Assembly (NCBI RefSeq): GCF_000802155.2
Contig: NZ_JQGJ02000016.1
Location: 49,921 to 113,920 of the forward strand
Direction: 5' to 3'
Length of the DNA: 64,000 nucleotides
Source of the DNA: Pseudomonas frederiksbergensis
GTDB lineage: Bacteria; Pseudomonadota; Gammaproteobacteria; Pseudomonadales; Pseudomonadaceae
The notes under the pieces are model-generated. The model was not told the DNA's origin. It saw only the letters and a list, made by a program, of their open reading frames with translations, and searched no databases. How positions within the stretch are numbered: the stretch's first letter is position 1; every line of letters begins with the position of its first letter. Below are positions 56,169 through 64,000 of this stretch, in pieces. The position numbers and the translations under genes are program-made.

Positions 56169-57182
56169 CTATACCATCCCCACCTGCTTCAACTCACTCT
56201 TGAGATACGCATAATAAATCGGCCCCGCCACCACCCCCGGCAGGCCGAACGCGGCTTCGAACACCAGCATCGCCATCAGCAGTTCCCAGGACTTGGCGCT
56301 GATCTGCCCGCCGACGATACGGGCGTTGAGGAAGTATTCGAGCTTGTGGATCACGATCAGGTAACCCAGCGCCGCCACCGCCACCCAGATCGACAGCGAC
56401 AGGGCAACGACGGTGATCAGCGTGTTGGACATCAGGTTGCCGATCACCGGCAACAGCCCCAGCAGGAACGTCATCACGATCAGCGTCTTGGTCAACGGCA
56501 GCTGGATGCCGAACAGCGGCAGCACCACCGCCAGGAAAATCCCGGTGAAGAAGGTGTTGAGCAGGGAGATCTTGATCTGCGCAAAAACGATATTGCGAAA
56601 CGCCTTGACCAGCAGGTTCAGGCGATCGAACAGCGCGGCAGCCAAGGGCTTGCGCTTGGTCAGGTCGGGGATGCGCTGCAAGGCGATGATGGCGCCCAAC
56701 ACCATGCCAATCAGCAGCGTCACGAACATGTGGGCCGCGTCCTTGCCCACGAGCTGCAAGTCGCTCAAGTGCTTGCTCACCCAATCACCGATCGCCACCC
56801 GGAACTCCGCCGCGCTGGCGGGCAGATAAGCATCGATAAAGGGCGGCAACTGACCACGGGCGCGATCGACCACCGCCATGAATTTGTCCAGGGAAGCGCC
56901 TGGATTTTCCGCTTCGTGCAGCAGGAAACTGAAAGCCCCGGCGAAGATCAGCGACAGCACGCTCACGACCAGTGTGCCCAGCAACGCCACCGCCAGCCAG
57001 CGGGCGCGGCGGCCTTCGATCAGGCGTTGCAACTGCGGGGTGAGCATGTTGACCAGCTCGAACACCAGCAATCCGGCCAACAGGCTCGGCAACAGGCGCA
57101 GCGGCAGCACCAGCAACAACCCACCAAAAATGATCACCCAACTGATCACCAACAACACATGACGCTGAGAAAACGTTGGCAT
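56169..57182 (-). CDS. AI-2E family (UPF0118) transporter
   Basis: 337 residues from ATG 57182 (MPTFSQRHVLLVISW). About eight membrane segments; the central periplasmic region (AENPGASLDKFMAVV... to LSDLQ) and the C-terminal GLPGVVAGPIYYAYLKSEL are family features. Members export AI-2, sodium or antimicrobial peptides in different species, and the substrate cannot be read from sequence. Confidence 0.85.
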   Translation of the reverse strand: MPTFSQRHVLLVISWVIIFGGLLLVLPLRLLPSLLAGLLVFELVNMLTPQLQRLIEGRRARWLAVALLGTLVVSVLSLIFAGAFSFLLHEAENPGASLDKFMAVVDRARGQLPPFIDAYLPASAAEFRVAIGDWVSKHLSDLQLVGKDAAHMFVTLLIGMVLGAIIALQRIPDLTKRKPLAAALFDRLNLLVKAFRNIVFAQIKISLLNTFFTGIFLAVVLPLFGIQLPLTKTLIVMTFLLGLLPVIGNLMSNTLITVVALSLSIWVAVAALGYLIVIHKLEYFLNARIVGGQISAKSWELLMAMLVFEAAFGLPGVVAGPIYYAYLKSELKQVGMV

Positions 57183-57293
57183 ACAGCCCCAGGACAAAAC
57201 GGCGTGAAAGGATCGGCAGTCTGCCAGCGATCCGCTGGCAGCACTAGGGATTGTATCGGCCGATTTGTGCCAGGGTTCAGAAGATTGCGGCGC

Positions 57294-57566
57294 TCATTTC
57301 TTCTTCAGGCACTCACTCATGAACGCCTTGCGAGCGTCACCCTTCAGCGCCTGCTCGGTGGCGGTGGCGTTGCAGGATTTCATGCGCTCCTGTGGGGTAG
57401 CCTTGAGGCAGTTGCTCATGAAGGCCTTGCGCTCGTCACCCTTGAGGGCCTTGGCGCTGGCGTCGGCGTTGCAGGTGGTCATCTTGTTCTGCTGCGCCGT
57501 CTCGGCGTAGCCCTGGGCGCACAGCAACAGACCGAGCATCAACAAAGGCACACGAAGCATCTTCAT
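57294..57566 (-). CDS. PsiF repeat family protein
   Basis: 90 residues with a signal peptide (MKMLRVPLLMLGLLLCAQGYA). Two PsiF repeats follow: LKGDERKAFMSNCLK and LKGDARKAFMSECLK, each preceded by a C-N-A segment. E. coli PsiF is induced by phosphate starvation; its biochemical role is unknown. CAGGAGAAAC precedes the ATG. Confidence 0.88.
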   Translation of the reverse strand: MKMLRVPLLMLGLLLCAQGYAETAQQNKMTTCNADASAKALKGDERKAFMSNCLKATPQERMKSCNATATEQALKGDARKAFMSECLKKK

Positions 57567-57654
57567 GGTGTTTCTCCTGGTTGCCGCACGAGGGTACGGC
57601 GATGGGGTGCAGTGTAGACAAGGCCTGTTACACCTTCATCTTTTGACCTTTAGT

Positions 57655-57705
57655 GCCTGAGCGGCCGCCATCGTCGGATCGCCGCCCGGAGCAAGCTGGC
57701 TACAC
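57655..57705. repeat. Degenerate REP remnant
   Basis: GCGGCCGCCATCGTCGGATC followed by GGAGCAAGCTGGCTACACC resembles the Pseudomonas repeat 'GCGGCCATCGCGAGCAAGCTCGCTCCTACA' with substitutions. It lies between psiF and the lipase gene. Confidence 0.35.
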
Positions 57706-58590
57706 CCCGGCCGCCTTCAACCGCTCGGCATGCTCGACAAACAGCCGGATCGGCTCTGCTCCCTTGCCCACCAGCCCTAACGACTGATTGACGATGTCGA
57801 AGTGGTCCAGCGGATAATCATCCCGGATCACGGTCCCCAGGTGCGAACTGTAGCGCCCGACCATGCCGTCGCATTGTCCCGCTTCCCTGACAAAGGTGCG
57901 GGCAAACAAACGGCAAGTGCGGTTGGTGCCGTCGAACAGGTTGCGCCCTTTATCGGTCTTGCCCGGCTGCAACGTTCCCGACCAGGAGTAATAACGCACG
58001 CCATTGACCTCTTCCGGGCCGTGCCCACCCCAGGCTTGCGGCAAGCCCTGTGGGTAACGCTCGTTGAACAGCGCCACGCCCGCGGTCGTCAGCGAGGCAT
58101 GGGAGGCCTGCAGGTCAGCCGGCAGCCGAGGTCCGCGATAGCCGGTGTCCAAGCGGCTCATGATGGCGTTGATCAGCCGCAGCAAGGCACTGAGCACCCG
58201 GCCCTTGGCGCTGTCGGCCGGATAATGGGTTTGCAGGTAGTCGGCCAGTTCGGAGCCGTGGTTGGTGCCGGCCACCGAAGTGACCGACGCCACCAGGTCC
58301 GGGCGCTTGGCCGCGGCGTAGCGGGCACTGAGGGCGCCCTGGCTGTGGCCGATCAAGTTGACTTTGTGTGCACCGGTTTGCTTCAGGATTTCCTCGATCC
58401 GCGCCAGCAACTGCTCGCCGCGAACCTCGGATGAGTGCAAGGGCGAGACCTTCACCGGGATCGCCACGGCCCCGCCCCGGCGCAGAGCCTCCACGATGCC
58501 ATACCAGTACGGATACAACACCAGGCGAATGAAACCGAGCATGCCCGGGACCAGCACCAGCGGGTAACGAGTGGCACAGCGTTGCGACAT
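57700..58590 (-). CDS. Triacylglycerol lipase family alpha/beta hydrolase
   Basis: 296 residues. YPLVLVPGMLGF begins the fold; the nucleophile is S83 in GHSQG. A later Asp (QCDGMV) and His (SSHLGTVI) complete a likely triad, and RDDYPLDHFD matches the calcium-site area of family I lipases (LipA/LipC type). Unlike secreted relatives it has no clear signal peptide: the Met is followed directly by SQRCATRYPLVL. It could therefore be intracellular or use a different export route. Confidence 0.85.
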   Translation of the reverse strand: MSQRCATRYPLVLVPGMLGFIRLVLYPYWYGIVEALRRGGAVAIPVKVSPLHSSEVRGEQLLARIEEILKQTGAHKVNLIGHSQGALSARYAAAKRPDLVASVTSVAGTNHGSELADYLQTHYPADSAKGRVLSALLRLINAIMSRLDTGYRGPRLPADLQASHASLTTAGVALFNERYPQGLPQAWGGHGPEEVNGVRYYSWSGTLQPGKTDKGRNLFDGTNRTCRLFARTFVREAGQCDGMVGRYSSHLGTVIRDDYPLDHFDIVNQSLGLVGKGAEPIRLFVEHAERLKAAGV

Positions 58591-58692
58591 GGCGACATCC
58601 TTGCGATCAAGAGGTGGTCAGCATCAGTACCGATGATGACCAGTCTATGACACCCACGTCACTTCAGCCCGGTCACAGCAGGGCCCAGTCCA

Positions 58693-59331
58693 TCAGAACG
58701 TCCGCGCCAGTGCCAGCAAGCGCTGCTCGGCCTCGGCATAGGAACGCGCGAAGCTGTGCTCGGCCGATTCCTCGCCTTCGGCGGCTATCACCGTCACGTC
58801 GTTGATGCCGATAAAACCCAGGACCGCCCGCAGCCACGTGTCGGCATGATTCATTGCCTCCAACTGGCCGCCGGGGCCAAAGCCGAAATCGCCGCGACTG
58901 GTCACGATTAGCGCCTTCTTGCCCGACACCAGCGGCTCGTACTGCGAAACTCCGTTGTCGAGACTGTGGTTGAACGTCACGCCGATGCGTACGATCTGGT
59001 CGACCCAGGCCTTCACACCGCTGGGCACCCCGAAATTGTGCATGGGTGCGGAGATCACCAGGCGGTCATGGGCTTGCAGTTCGGCCACCAGCGCATCGCT
59101 CAACGCCAGGTCGGCCTGCATGGTCAACGGTCGCGCCTGGGGCTCGGGATAAAAAGCCGCAGCGATAAAGGCTTCATTGACTGCCGGGAGGACGGTGCGC
59201 CCCACCTCGCGGCGAGTCGACCGGGACTGGGGGTTGGCGCCCTGCCAGGCCTGGATGAACGTCTCCGTCAGACGTCGGGAGTGGGAACGCTCGCCACGGG
59301 GGCTGCCTTGTACGACAAGAATACTGTTCAT
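58693..59331 (-). CDS. azoR: FMN-dependent NADH-azoreductase
   Basis: 212 residues from ATG 59331. N-terminal flavodoxin-like loop SILVVQGSPRGERSHSRRL, then ISAPMHNFGVPSGVKAWVDQIVR, and ALIVTSRGDFGFGPGG. These enzymes reduce azo bonds and quinones with NADH and FMN. It is divergent from a LysR regulator gene, with a perfect operator-like palindrome between them, so it is probably under that regulator. Confidence 0.92.
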   Translation of the reverse strand: MNSILVVQGSPRGERSHSRRLTETFIQAWQGANPQSRSTRREVGRTVLPAVNEAFIAAAFYPEPQARPLTMQADLALSDALVAELQAHDRLVISAPMHNFGVPSGVKAWVDQIVRIGVTFNHSLDNGVSQYEPLVSGKKALIVTSRGDFGFGPGGQLEAMNHADTWLRAVLGFIGINDVTVIAAEGEESAEHSFARSYAEAEQRLLALARTF

Positions 59332-59418
59332 CTCTAACTCCTTCGTTGCGACTACAATCGGAACTGCTTTGTGGCCTTTAGCTTGAGTTCCGGTAGCGCT
59401 TACTCTCAAATGAGCGTT

Positions 59419-59436
59419 AGTTCATCGAGATGAACT
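59419..59436. promoter_or_regulatory. Operator-like palindrome between azoR and the LysR gene
   Basis: AGTTCATC-GA-GATGAACT is a perfect 18-base inverted repeat lying 26 bases before the LysR-type gene and 88 before azoR. LysR regulators bind such dyads in divergent promoters, often autoregulating, so this is the likely binding site (inference). Confidence 0.6.
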
Positions 59437-59461
59437 CATTTCATCCGTGCGGAGATTTGCA

Positions 59462-60403
59462 ATGTTTGCCAGCCTGCCCCTGAACGCCTTGCGCGCCTTC
59501 GAGTCCGCTGCCCGCTTGCTCAGCTTCAAGGCGGCGGCTGAAGAGCTTTCGGTCACGCCAACGGCGATTTCCCACCAGATCCGCTCACTGGAAACCTGGC
59601 TGGGGGCGCAGTTGTTCGAACGCCTGCCGCGTCGGGTGCGTCTCACCGACGCCGGGCAACGCCTGTTCCACAGCCTGCACGGGGCATTGCTGGAAGTTGC
59701 GCAAAGCGTCGACAGCCTCCGTCCGCTGCGCAGCACCACTCATTTGACGATTTCCACCACCGCGGCGTTTGCCGCCCTGTGGCTGGTGCCGCGCCTGGGA
59801 CGGTTTTATGCGCGCCATCCAAACATCAAGGTGCGGCTGGACACTCATTGCGAGGTCATCGACCTGCATCAGGACGCCAGCGTCGACATGGTGGTGCGCT
59901 ACAGCCTGGACGGTTACTCGAACCTTTACGGCCTGTGCCTGTTTGAAGAGAGCTTCGGCGTGTATGGCTCACCGGAACAAGTCGCGCTGGCCACCCGGCA
60001 GCCGCCGACGCTGATCAGTGTGCGTTGGCACAATTCCAAGCTGTACGCCCATGGCTGGGATGCCTGGTGCACCCAGGCAGCGGAAAACTGGATGAGCCAG
60101 CAGCCTTGCATGCGTGAATACGACGAAGAGCACTACGCCTTGCAAGCCGCTATTGCCGGCCAAGGCCTGGTATTGGCGAGCAATATCCTCGCTTCGCAAA
60201 GCGTCGCCAGCGGCCTGCTCGTGGGTTATCGCCCGCACGTCCAGGTCAATGGCGCAGGCTACAGCGCGCTGTGCGTGCCGGGACGTGAGCGGCACCCGCC
60301 CGTGCGGGCATTTTTCCAATGGGTGGAGGAAGAAGCACGCCTGTCCGGGCACGCGCTGAAAAATCCGGTAAAACTTTTCCAGGACAGCGTCGCTCAGAAC
60401 TAG
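59462..60403 (+). CDS. LysR-family transcriptional regulator (GcvA-like)
   Basis: 313 residues. The N-terminal winged HTH is LPLNALRAFESAARLLSFKAAAEELSVTPTAISHQIRSLE, followed by the substrate-binding domain (LRSTTHLTISTTAAFAALWLVPRLGRF), close to GcvA-type regulators. The start at 59462 (MFASLPL) gives the usual N-terminus. It is divergent from azoR with the dyad at 59419 between them. Confidence 0.92.
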   Translation: MFASLPLNALRAFESAARLLSFKAAAEELSVTPTAISHQIRSLETWLGAQLFERLPRRVRLTDAGQRLFHSLHGALLEVAQSVDSLRPLRSTTHLTISTTAAFAALWLVPRLGRFYARHPNIKVRLDTHCEVIDLHQDASVDMVVRYSLDGYSNLYGLCLFEESFGVYGSPEQVALATRQPPTLISVRWHNSKLYAHGWDAWCTQAAENWMSQQPCMREYDEEHYALQAAIAGQGLVLASNILASQSVASGLLVGYRPHVQVNGAGYSALCVPGRERHPPVRAFFQWVEEEARLSGHALKNPVKLFQDSVAQN

Positions 60404-60459
60404 AGCGATCGCGCCAGCAGAGCGTGACGCCAAACCGGATCAGCCTCCAGGAGAACGAG

Positions 60460-60990
60460 ATGAGCGACATGCACTTATCCGACGTCACGACCTTGCGCGA
60501 ACGTGCGCGCCAGAACGTCCAGAACGGCGCGGTCACCGAAGGCTACAGCGCCGACCGCCAGGAAATCATCCGCCTGCTCAACGAAGCACTGGCCACCGAG
60601 CTGGTCTGTACGCTGCGCTACAAGCGGCACTACTTCATGGCCACCGGCCTGAAGGCAAGCGTCGCGGCGAGCGAGTTCCTCGAACACGCCAACCAGGAAT
60701 CCGAGCATGCCGACCGGCTCGCCGAACGCATCGTACAGCTGGGCGGCGAACCGGAATTCAACCCCGACCTGTTGACCCGGCATTCCCATGCCCAGTACGT
60801 GGCGGGCAATACGCTCAAGGAAATGGTGTTCGAAGATCTGGTAGCCGAACGCATAGCCATCGACAGCTACCGGGAAATCGTGCAGTACATCGGCGAAAAA
60901 GACCCGACCACGCGGCGCATCTTCGAGGACATCCTGGCCCAGGAAGAAGAGCACGCCGATGACATGGCCGATATCCTGGCCGATCTCTGA
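60460..60990 (+). CDS. Bacterioferritin-like ferritin
   Basis: 176 residues from ATG 60460, with GGAG upstream. The four-helix ferritin fold carries the di-iron ligands: E47 (NEALATELVCTLRY), E80 and H83 (HANQESEHADRL), and a second pair in AQEEEHADDM near the end. It oxidises and stores iron or protects against oxidants. The haem-binding Met of classical Bfr is not obvious. It stands alone downstream of the LysR gene, converging on the AsmA gene. Confidence 0.85.
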   Translation: MSDMHLSDVTTLRERARQNVQNGAVTEGYSADRQEIIRLLNEALATELVCTLRYKRHYFMATGLKASVAASEFLEHANQESEHADRLAERIVQLGGEPEFNPDLLTRHSHAQYVAGNTLKEMVFEDLVAERIAIDSYREIVQYIGEKDPTTRRIFEDILAQEEEHADDMADILADL

Positions 60991-61030
60991 TTCGCCCCAG
61001 GGCGTCATCGCCGACCGACCGCAAGTCTGG

Positions 61031-63106
61031 CTATCGGGTGGGCTTGACGGTCACCGGCGCCTTGCCCGCCTTCATCTGCTCCAGCAACGGCGCGCACTGG
61101 TTCGGCTCGCCGCCGCTGGGTGCCACCAGGGCCAACAGCCCAGCCGCCGGCGCGGCGATGACACCCAGGGCAACCATGCCGGCACCGCGCAGCATCAGCG
61201 GTACGGCCTTGACCCCTGCGGCAGGCTTTCCAAAGGAACCTCGCACGTATAGCGGCGAGCGCAGGGAAATCAACCGCCAGCCCTTGGACTCGGGCGTGAC
61301 GGTCAGGTCCAGTTGTTCGGTGGCCATGTTCGCCGTGCCGTCGATATAGATAATCGCGTTCTCGGTATCGAATACGAACAGGCGCGTGGTTGCCAGGCCG
61401 GTCTTGATATCGAAATCAGCCGCTGCGCAGTTGATCTTCACTTCCTTGTCGCCAAAGATTTTCCCCACCACGTAGTTGCCCACGTTTAGCCCCGCCAGCT
61501 CCATCAGCTCGCGGCTGATGGCGCCGTCGTTGATGAGCATCTTCAGGGTGCCGTTGGACGTGCCCAGCAACGCCGCCACCGAGTTGCCGCGCCCGGAAAT
61601 ATCCGCGTCGCCGTTGAGTTCACCGAAACTGGTCTTCATCGGTTCGAACCCCGGGAACAGCTGCTTGAGCTTGAAGCCTCGCGCGGTCAATTTAGCTTGG
61701 CCTTCGAGAGGCTGGGTGTGGCCGTTGAGGCGGATCTGCGCATCGAGCCGGCCGCCGGCCACGCCAAAGCGCAGGGGTTCCAGGCTCAGTTGGCCATCGT
61801 TGAGCACCAAATGCGTGTAGAGGTCGGTAAACGGCAACTGCTCGCTGTGGACGATACGCTTGCCGGTGAACTCCACGTCGGCATCCATCACGCTCCAGCG
61901 TTCGGTGCGGAATTCTTCCACCGGCAGTACCTTGTCGGACGGCTGTTTGCTGGCGCCCCCACGGGCTTTTTGTTCTGAGTTGGAGTCTGCGCCGATCAGC
62001 GGCGCCAAATCGCTGAACAACAACTGATCGGAGACCAGCGCGCCGCTGAGTTTGGGCCGGGGCTGGCTGGCGACATAGGCCAGGTTGCCGTGAATGTCGC
62101 TGTCGCCGATCTTGCCGTTGAACGCCTCATAGCGAAACTGGGCGCCGTCCGGCTCACGGAGCTTGGCGATCAATCGACCATCCGTGGAATAAGGGGGCGA
62201 ATCCGGCAGGGTCACACCCGTCAGCGGATAAAGATTGGCCAGGCTGTTGCCGGCCAGTTTCAAACGCAGATCCAGGGCGCCGAGGTTTTTCGGGTCGGTC
62301 AGGGTACCGGCCAGTTCGACGCGGGTATCGGCGATCTTCGCCTGGGCCTGTAGCGGGAAAGGTTGCGCCGCATCCTGCAACGCCAGCAGGCCACCGACCT
62401 TGCCGGATCCGCTGAGACTCTGCCCGTGATATTGCCCGTCGACCTTGAAGGCAAAGGCATAGTCCTGGGGTGACGAACCCTGCTCGCGGGTTCTTTTCGC
62501 GGTTTTTTCGCCGACGATATCGCTGAAGGGAATCGGCTTGCCCAACGGGTCGACCAACACGTCGAGCCGGGTCTTGAGCGTCTGGTCATCCAGCGTGACG
62601 TGCCCCTTGTCAAAACCAATGGCGCCGATGTCCACGACCCAGCTGGACGGTTCGGCGTCCGGGTCCTTCGGATCGAACTGGAAGATCCAGTTGGCGCGAC
62701 CATCGGCCAGGCGCTGCAGGCTGGCGTCGGGCCCTGTCAGGTCGATACGCGGGATGGCCACCCGCCGGGCCAGCAATGCCAAGGGTGAAACGCGCAACTC
62801 AACGCGCTTGAGCGTGACCATCTGTGGGGTCTTCGACCATTCCGGGTTTCCCAGGGTCAGGTCCTCGGCCACCACGTGCGGCCATGGCAACCATGCCCGC
62901 CAGCCACCTTCGTCGAGCTCGCGGCGCCAAATCACCGCCAGGTTGCCATTGATTGCGAACGAGCGATGCAACTCCTCGGAAACCTTGGCGTTGAGCGCCG
63001 GCTTGATGCGGTTCCAATCGAAAAACGCAATGACCAGCACCAGCACGGCCAGCAGGACAATGAGGCAGGCAAAGCCCCAGGCGAAGATTTTTGAGGTGCG
63101 CGTCAT
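61031..63106 (-). CDS. AsmA family protein
   Basis: 691 residues. One N-terminal membrane helix (FAWGFACLIVLLAVLVLVIAFF) is followed by a long periplasmic part. The family start pattern is DWNRIKPALNAKVSEELHRSFAINGNLAV, and the C-terminal AsmA_2 block includes GTSNGTLKMLINDGAISRELMELAGLNVGNYV. AsmA-like proteins form lipid-transfer bridges or help outer-membrane assembly. The start at 63106 (MTRTSK) avoids an in-frame GTG/ATG two codons upstream. Confidence 0.92.
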   Translation of the reverse strand: MTRTSKIFAWGFACLIVLLAVLVLVIAFFDWNRIKPALNAKVSEELHRSFAINGNLAVIWRRELDEGGWRAWLPWPHVVAEDLTLGNPEWSKTPQMVTLKRVELRVSPLALLARRVAIPRIDLTGPDASLQRLADGRANWIFQFDPKDPDAEPSSWVVDIGAIGFDKGHVTLDDQTLKTRLDVLVDPLGKPIPFSDIVGEKTAKRTREQGSSPQDYAFAFKVDGQYHGQSLSGSGKVGGLLALQDAAQPFPLQAQAKIADTRVELAGTLTDPKNLGALDLRLKLAGNSLANLYPLTGVTLPDSPPYSTDGRLIAKLREPDGAQFRYEAFNGKIGDSDIHGNLAYVASQPRPKLSGALVSDQLLFSDLAPLIGADSNSEQKARGGASKQPSDKVLPVEEFRTERWSVMDADVEFTGKRIVHSEQLPFTDLYTHLVLNDGQLSLEPLRFGVAGGRLDAQIRLNGHTQPLEGQAKLTARGFKLKQLFPGFEPMKTSFGELNGDADISGRGNSVAALLGTSNGTLKMLINDGAISRELMELAGLNVGNYVVGKIFGDKEVKINCAAADFDIKTGLATTRLFVFDTENAIIYIDGTANMATEQLDLTVTPESKGWRLISLRSPLYVRGSFGKPAAGVKAVPLMLRGAGMVALGVIAAPAAGLLALVAPSGGEPNQCAPLLEQMKAGKAPVTVKPTR

Positions 63107-63494
63107 GCACAAGGCTCCTGAGGCAAATGGGCGTCCGGACTACGACGCCTGGGCAATCGAACCTGTAGCCGGCTCGTTGTCGATGATCGTTGGACAGGCA
63201 AAACGGCCGACAGGTTTACCACCAAGGGTGACGAACGGCACTAAAAAACACACGGGAACCTGACCGACTCGACAGCTACCTGTTACCGCCGCCGCACATT
63301 TGCGGGGCGCGAGTGAGTACAAACTACCCACTCCGGGGCGAAAACGCTCCGCTGAAAGCCGCGTTCTAGAGCCTTTCCGCCGAACAATCAATTCCGTTGA
63401 TTATTACCATTGTGTTTATGAACTTTTATATCGACTTATCGAGAGTAGCATTGCCCTCGTACCCACTTTTTAGCCCTCCCAAGGAGCAACGATC
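63107..63494. other. Intergenic region before the tandem-repeat secreted protein
   Basis: 388 bases between divergent genes. It contains a small perfect dyad AATCAA-TTCCG-TTGATT (63386-63402) in an AT-rich stretch that probably includes the promoter of the next gene, and AAGGAG directly before its ATG. Confidence 0.5.
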
Positions 63495-63989
63495 ATGAAA
63501 CGCCAACTACTGATGAGCCTTTCCCTTTCACTGCTGGCCTCGACCGCTTTTGCCCTGCCAGCTTCCGAACAAGCCACACCGCAGGTCAAGGACAGTCAGC
63601 CTGTCTACAGCCAAACCGTAGCCGAAGGTGGTCGTGACCGCCTGGAGCAAAAAGGTCTGGTCGAAGACGGTTCCGACCGCACCCCACAGGGCCAGACCTT
63701 TGCTGCTGACGGCTCCGACCGCACTCCGGGCCAGACCCTGGCTGCTGACGGCTCCGACCGCACTCCGGGCCAGACCCTGGCTGCTGACGGCTCCGACCGC
63801 ACTCCGGGTCAAACCCTGGCTGCTGACGGCTCCGACCGCACTCCGGGCCAGACCCTGGCTGCTGACGGCTCCGATCGCACTCCGGGTCAAACCCTGGCTG
63901 CTGACGGCTCCGATCGCACTCCACAAGGTCAAACCCTGGCCGAAGGCGGTGGTGATCGTGTAATCGAACGCAACAGCACAGTGAGCTGA
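63495..63989 (+). CDS. Secreted tandem-repeat protein (13-residue repeats)
   Basis: 164 residues. A signal peptide ends near AFA (residue 20). After a short unique part (SEQATPQVKDSQPVYSQTVA) come GSDRT-bearing repeats, seven in all, of which five have the unit ADGSDRTPGQTLA and the first and last carry an extra Gln (TPQGQT). The tail is EGGGDRVIERNSTVS. The mature protein is made of D, G, S, T and R, without Cys, so it is likely flexible. Similar Pseudomonas proteins carry database names such as 'phage infection protein', which I would not rely on. The DNA repeat is nearly identical between copies, so copy number could vary between strains. AAGGAG marks the start. Confidence 0.8.
   Translation: MKRQLLMSLSLSLLASTAFALPASEQATPQVKDSQPVYSQTVAEGGRDRLEQKGLVEDGSDRTPQGQTFAADGSDRTPGQTLAADGSDRTPGQTLAADGSDRTPGQTLAADGSDRTPGQTLAADGSDRTPGQTLAADGSDRTPQGQTLAEGGGDRVIERNSTVS
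63670..63930 (+). repeat. 39-bp tandem DNA repeat within the secreted-protein gene
   Basis: A 39-base unit (GCTGCTGACGGCTCCGACCG...) repeats in tandem, with only a few third-position changes (GAC to GAT, GGCCAG to GGTCAA). The unit length keeps the frame, so changes in copy number lengthen or shorten the protein without breaking it. Confidence 0.85.
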
Positions 63990-64000
63990 GCCCATGGTGG

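Noticed and set aside
63670..63930. Possible CRISPR-like repeats
   Set aside because: The 39-base units are directly adjacent with no spacers and translate in one frame as ADGSDRTPGQTLA.

Overview
The window is a piece of a Pseudomonas chromosome, most likely from the P. fluorescens group. This rests on high-GC coding, adjacency of dusB-fis-purH-purD-retS, the urt-ure block, the aerobic-type corrin (cob) genes, and REP-like hairpins of the 'GTGGCGAGGGAGC' and 'GTGGGAGC' types. No replication origin, rRNA, tRNA, CRISPR array or transposase gene was seen.

Layout. 1-9337: conserved core block on the + strand: 3' part of a DUF3426 protein, dusB-fis, purH, purD, the orphan hybrid kinase retS and a MarC membrane protein. 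9356-18211: an accessory island of three genes: a 2341-codon toxin resembling clostridial TcdB and E. coli lymphostatin (glycosyltransferase, C58-like cysteine protease, pore-forming region, long C-terminal part), and two small genes, on opposite strands, whose products are paralogs of each other and of unknown function. 18600-27397: corrin-ring synthesis, cobG-H-I-J leftward and cobL-cbiD-cobK rightward, with an orphan zeta-type toxin gene between the two arms. 27672-35627: a copper cassette (two DUF2946 proteins, PCu(A)C chaperone, OprC-like TonB receptor, PepSY protein) followed by a FecCD-type metal-chelate or cobalamin ABC transporter. 35602-37137: an orphan SAM methyltransferase. 37333-47364: urea import (urtABCDE, preceded by a good sigma-54 promoter match) and urease (ureD, ureA, two GNAT acetyltransferases, ureB, ureC); ureE, F and G are not here. 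47448-52480: an NEL-type E3 ubiquitin ligase effector split by a one-base frameshift. 52593-55649: a chaperone cluster (cbpM, cbpA, yegD-like Hsp70) with a MITE-like 166-bp imperfect palindrome between cbpA and the Hsp70 gene. 55749-63989: housekeeping and envelope genes: a thioredoxin-fold protein without its CxxC, an AI-2E family transporter, PsiF, a lipase, azoreductase with a divergent LysR regulator, a bacterioferritin-like protein, AsmA, and a secreted protein with 13-residue tandem repeats.

How the genes work together. The corrin genes build the ring of cobalamin, and the FecCD-type transporter beside them probably imports a related metal chelate or cobamide. Urea is imported by UrtABCDE and hydrolysed by UreABC, and the sigma-54 promoter ties this to nitrogen limitation. 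CbpA, its inhibitor CbpM and the Hsp70 protein form a local chaperone set. The most interesting content is host-directed: the lymphostatin/TcdB-like toxin with its uncharacterised paralog pair, and the broken NEL effector. Neither lies beside a visible secretion system.
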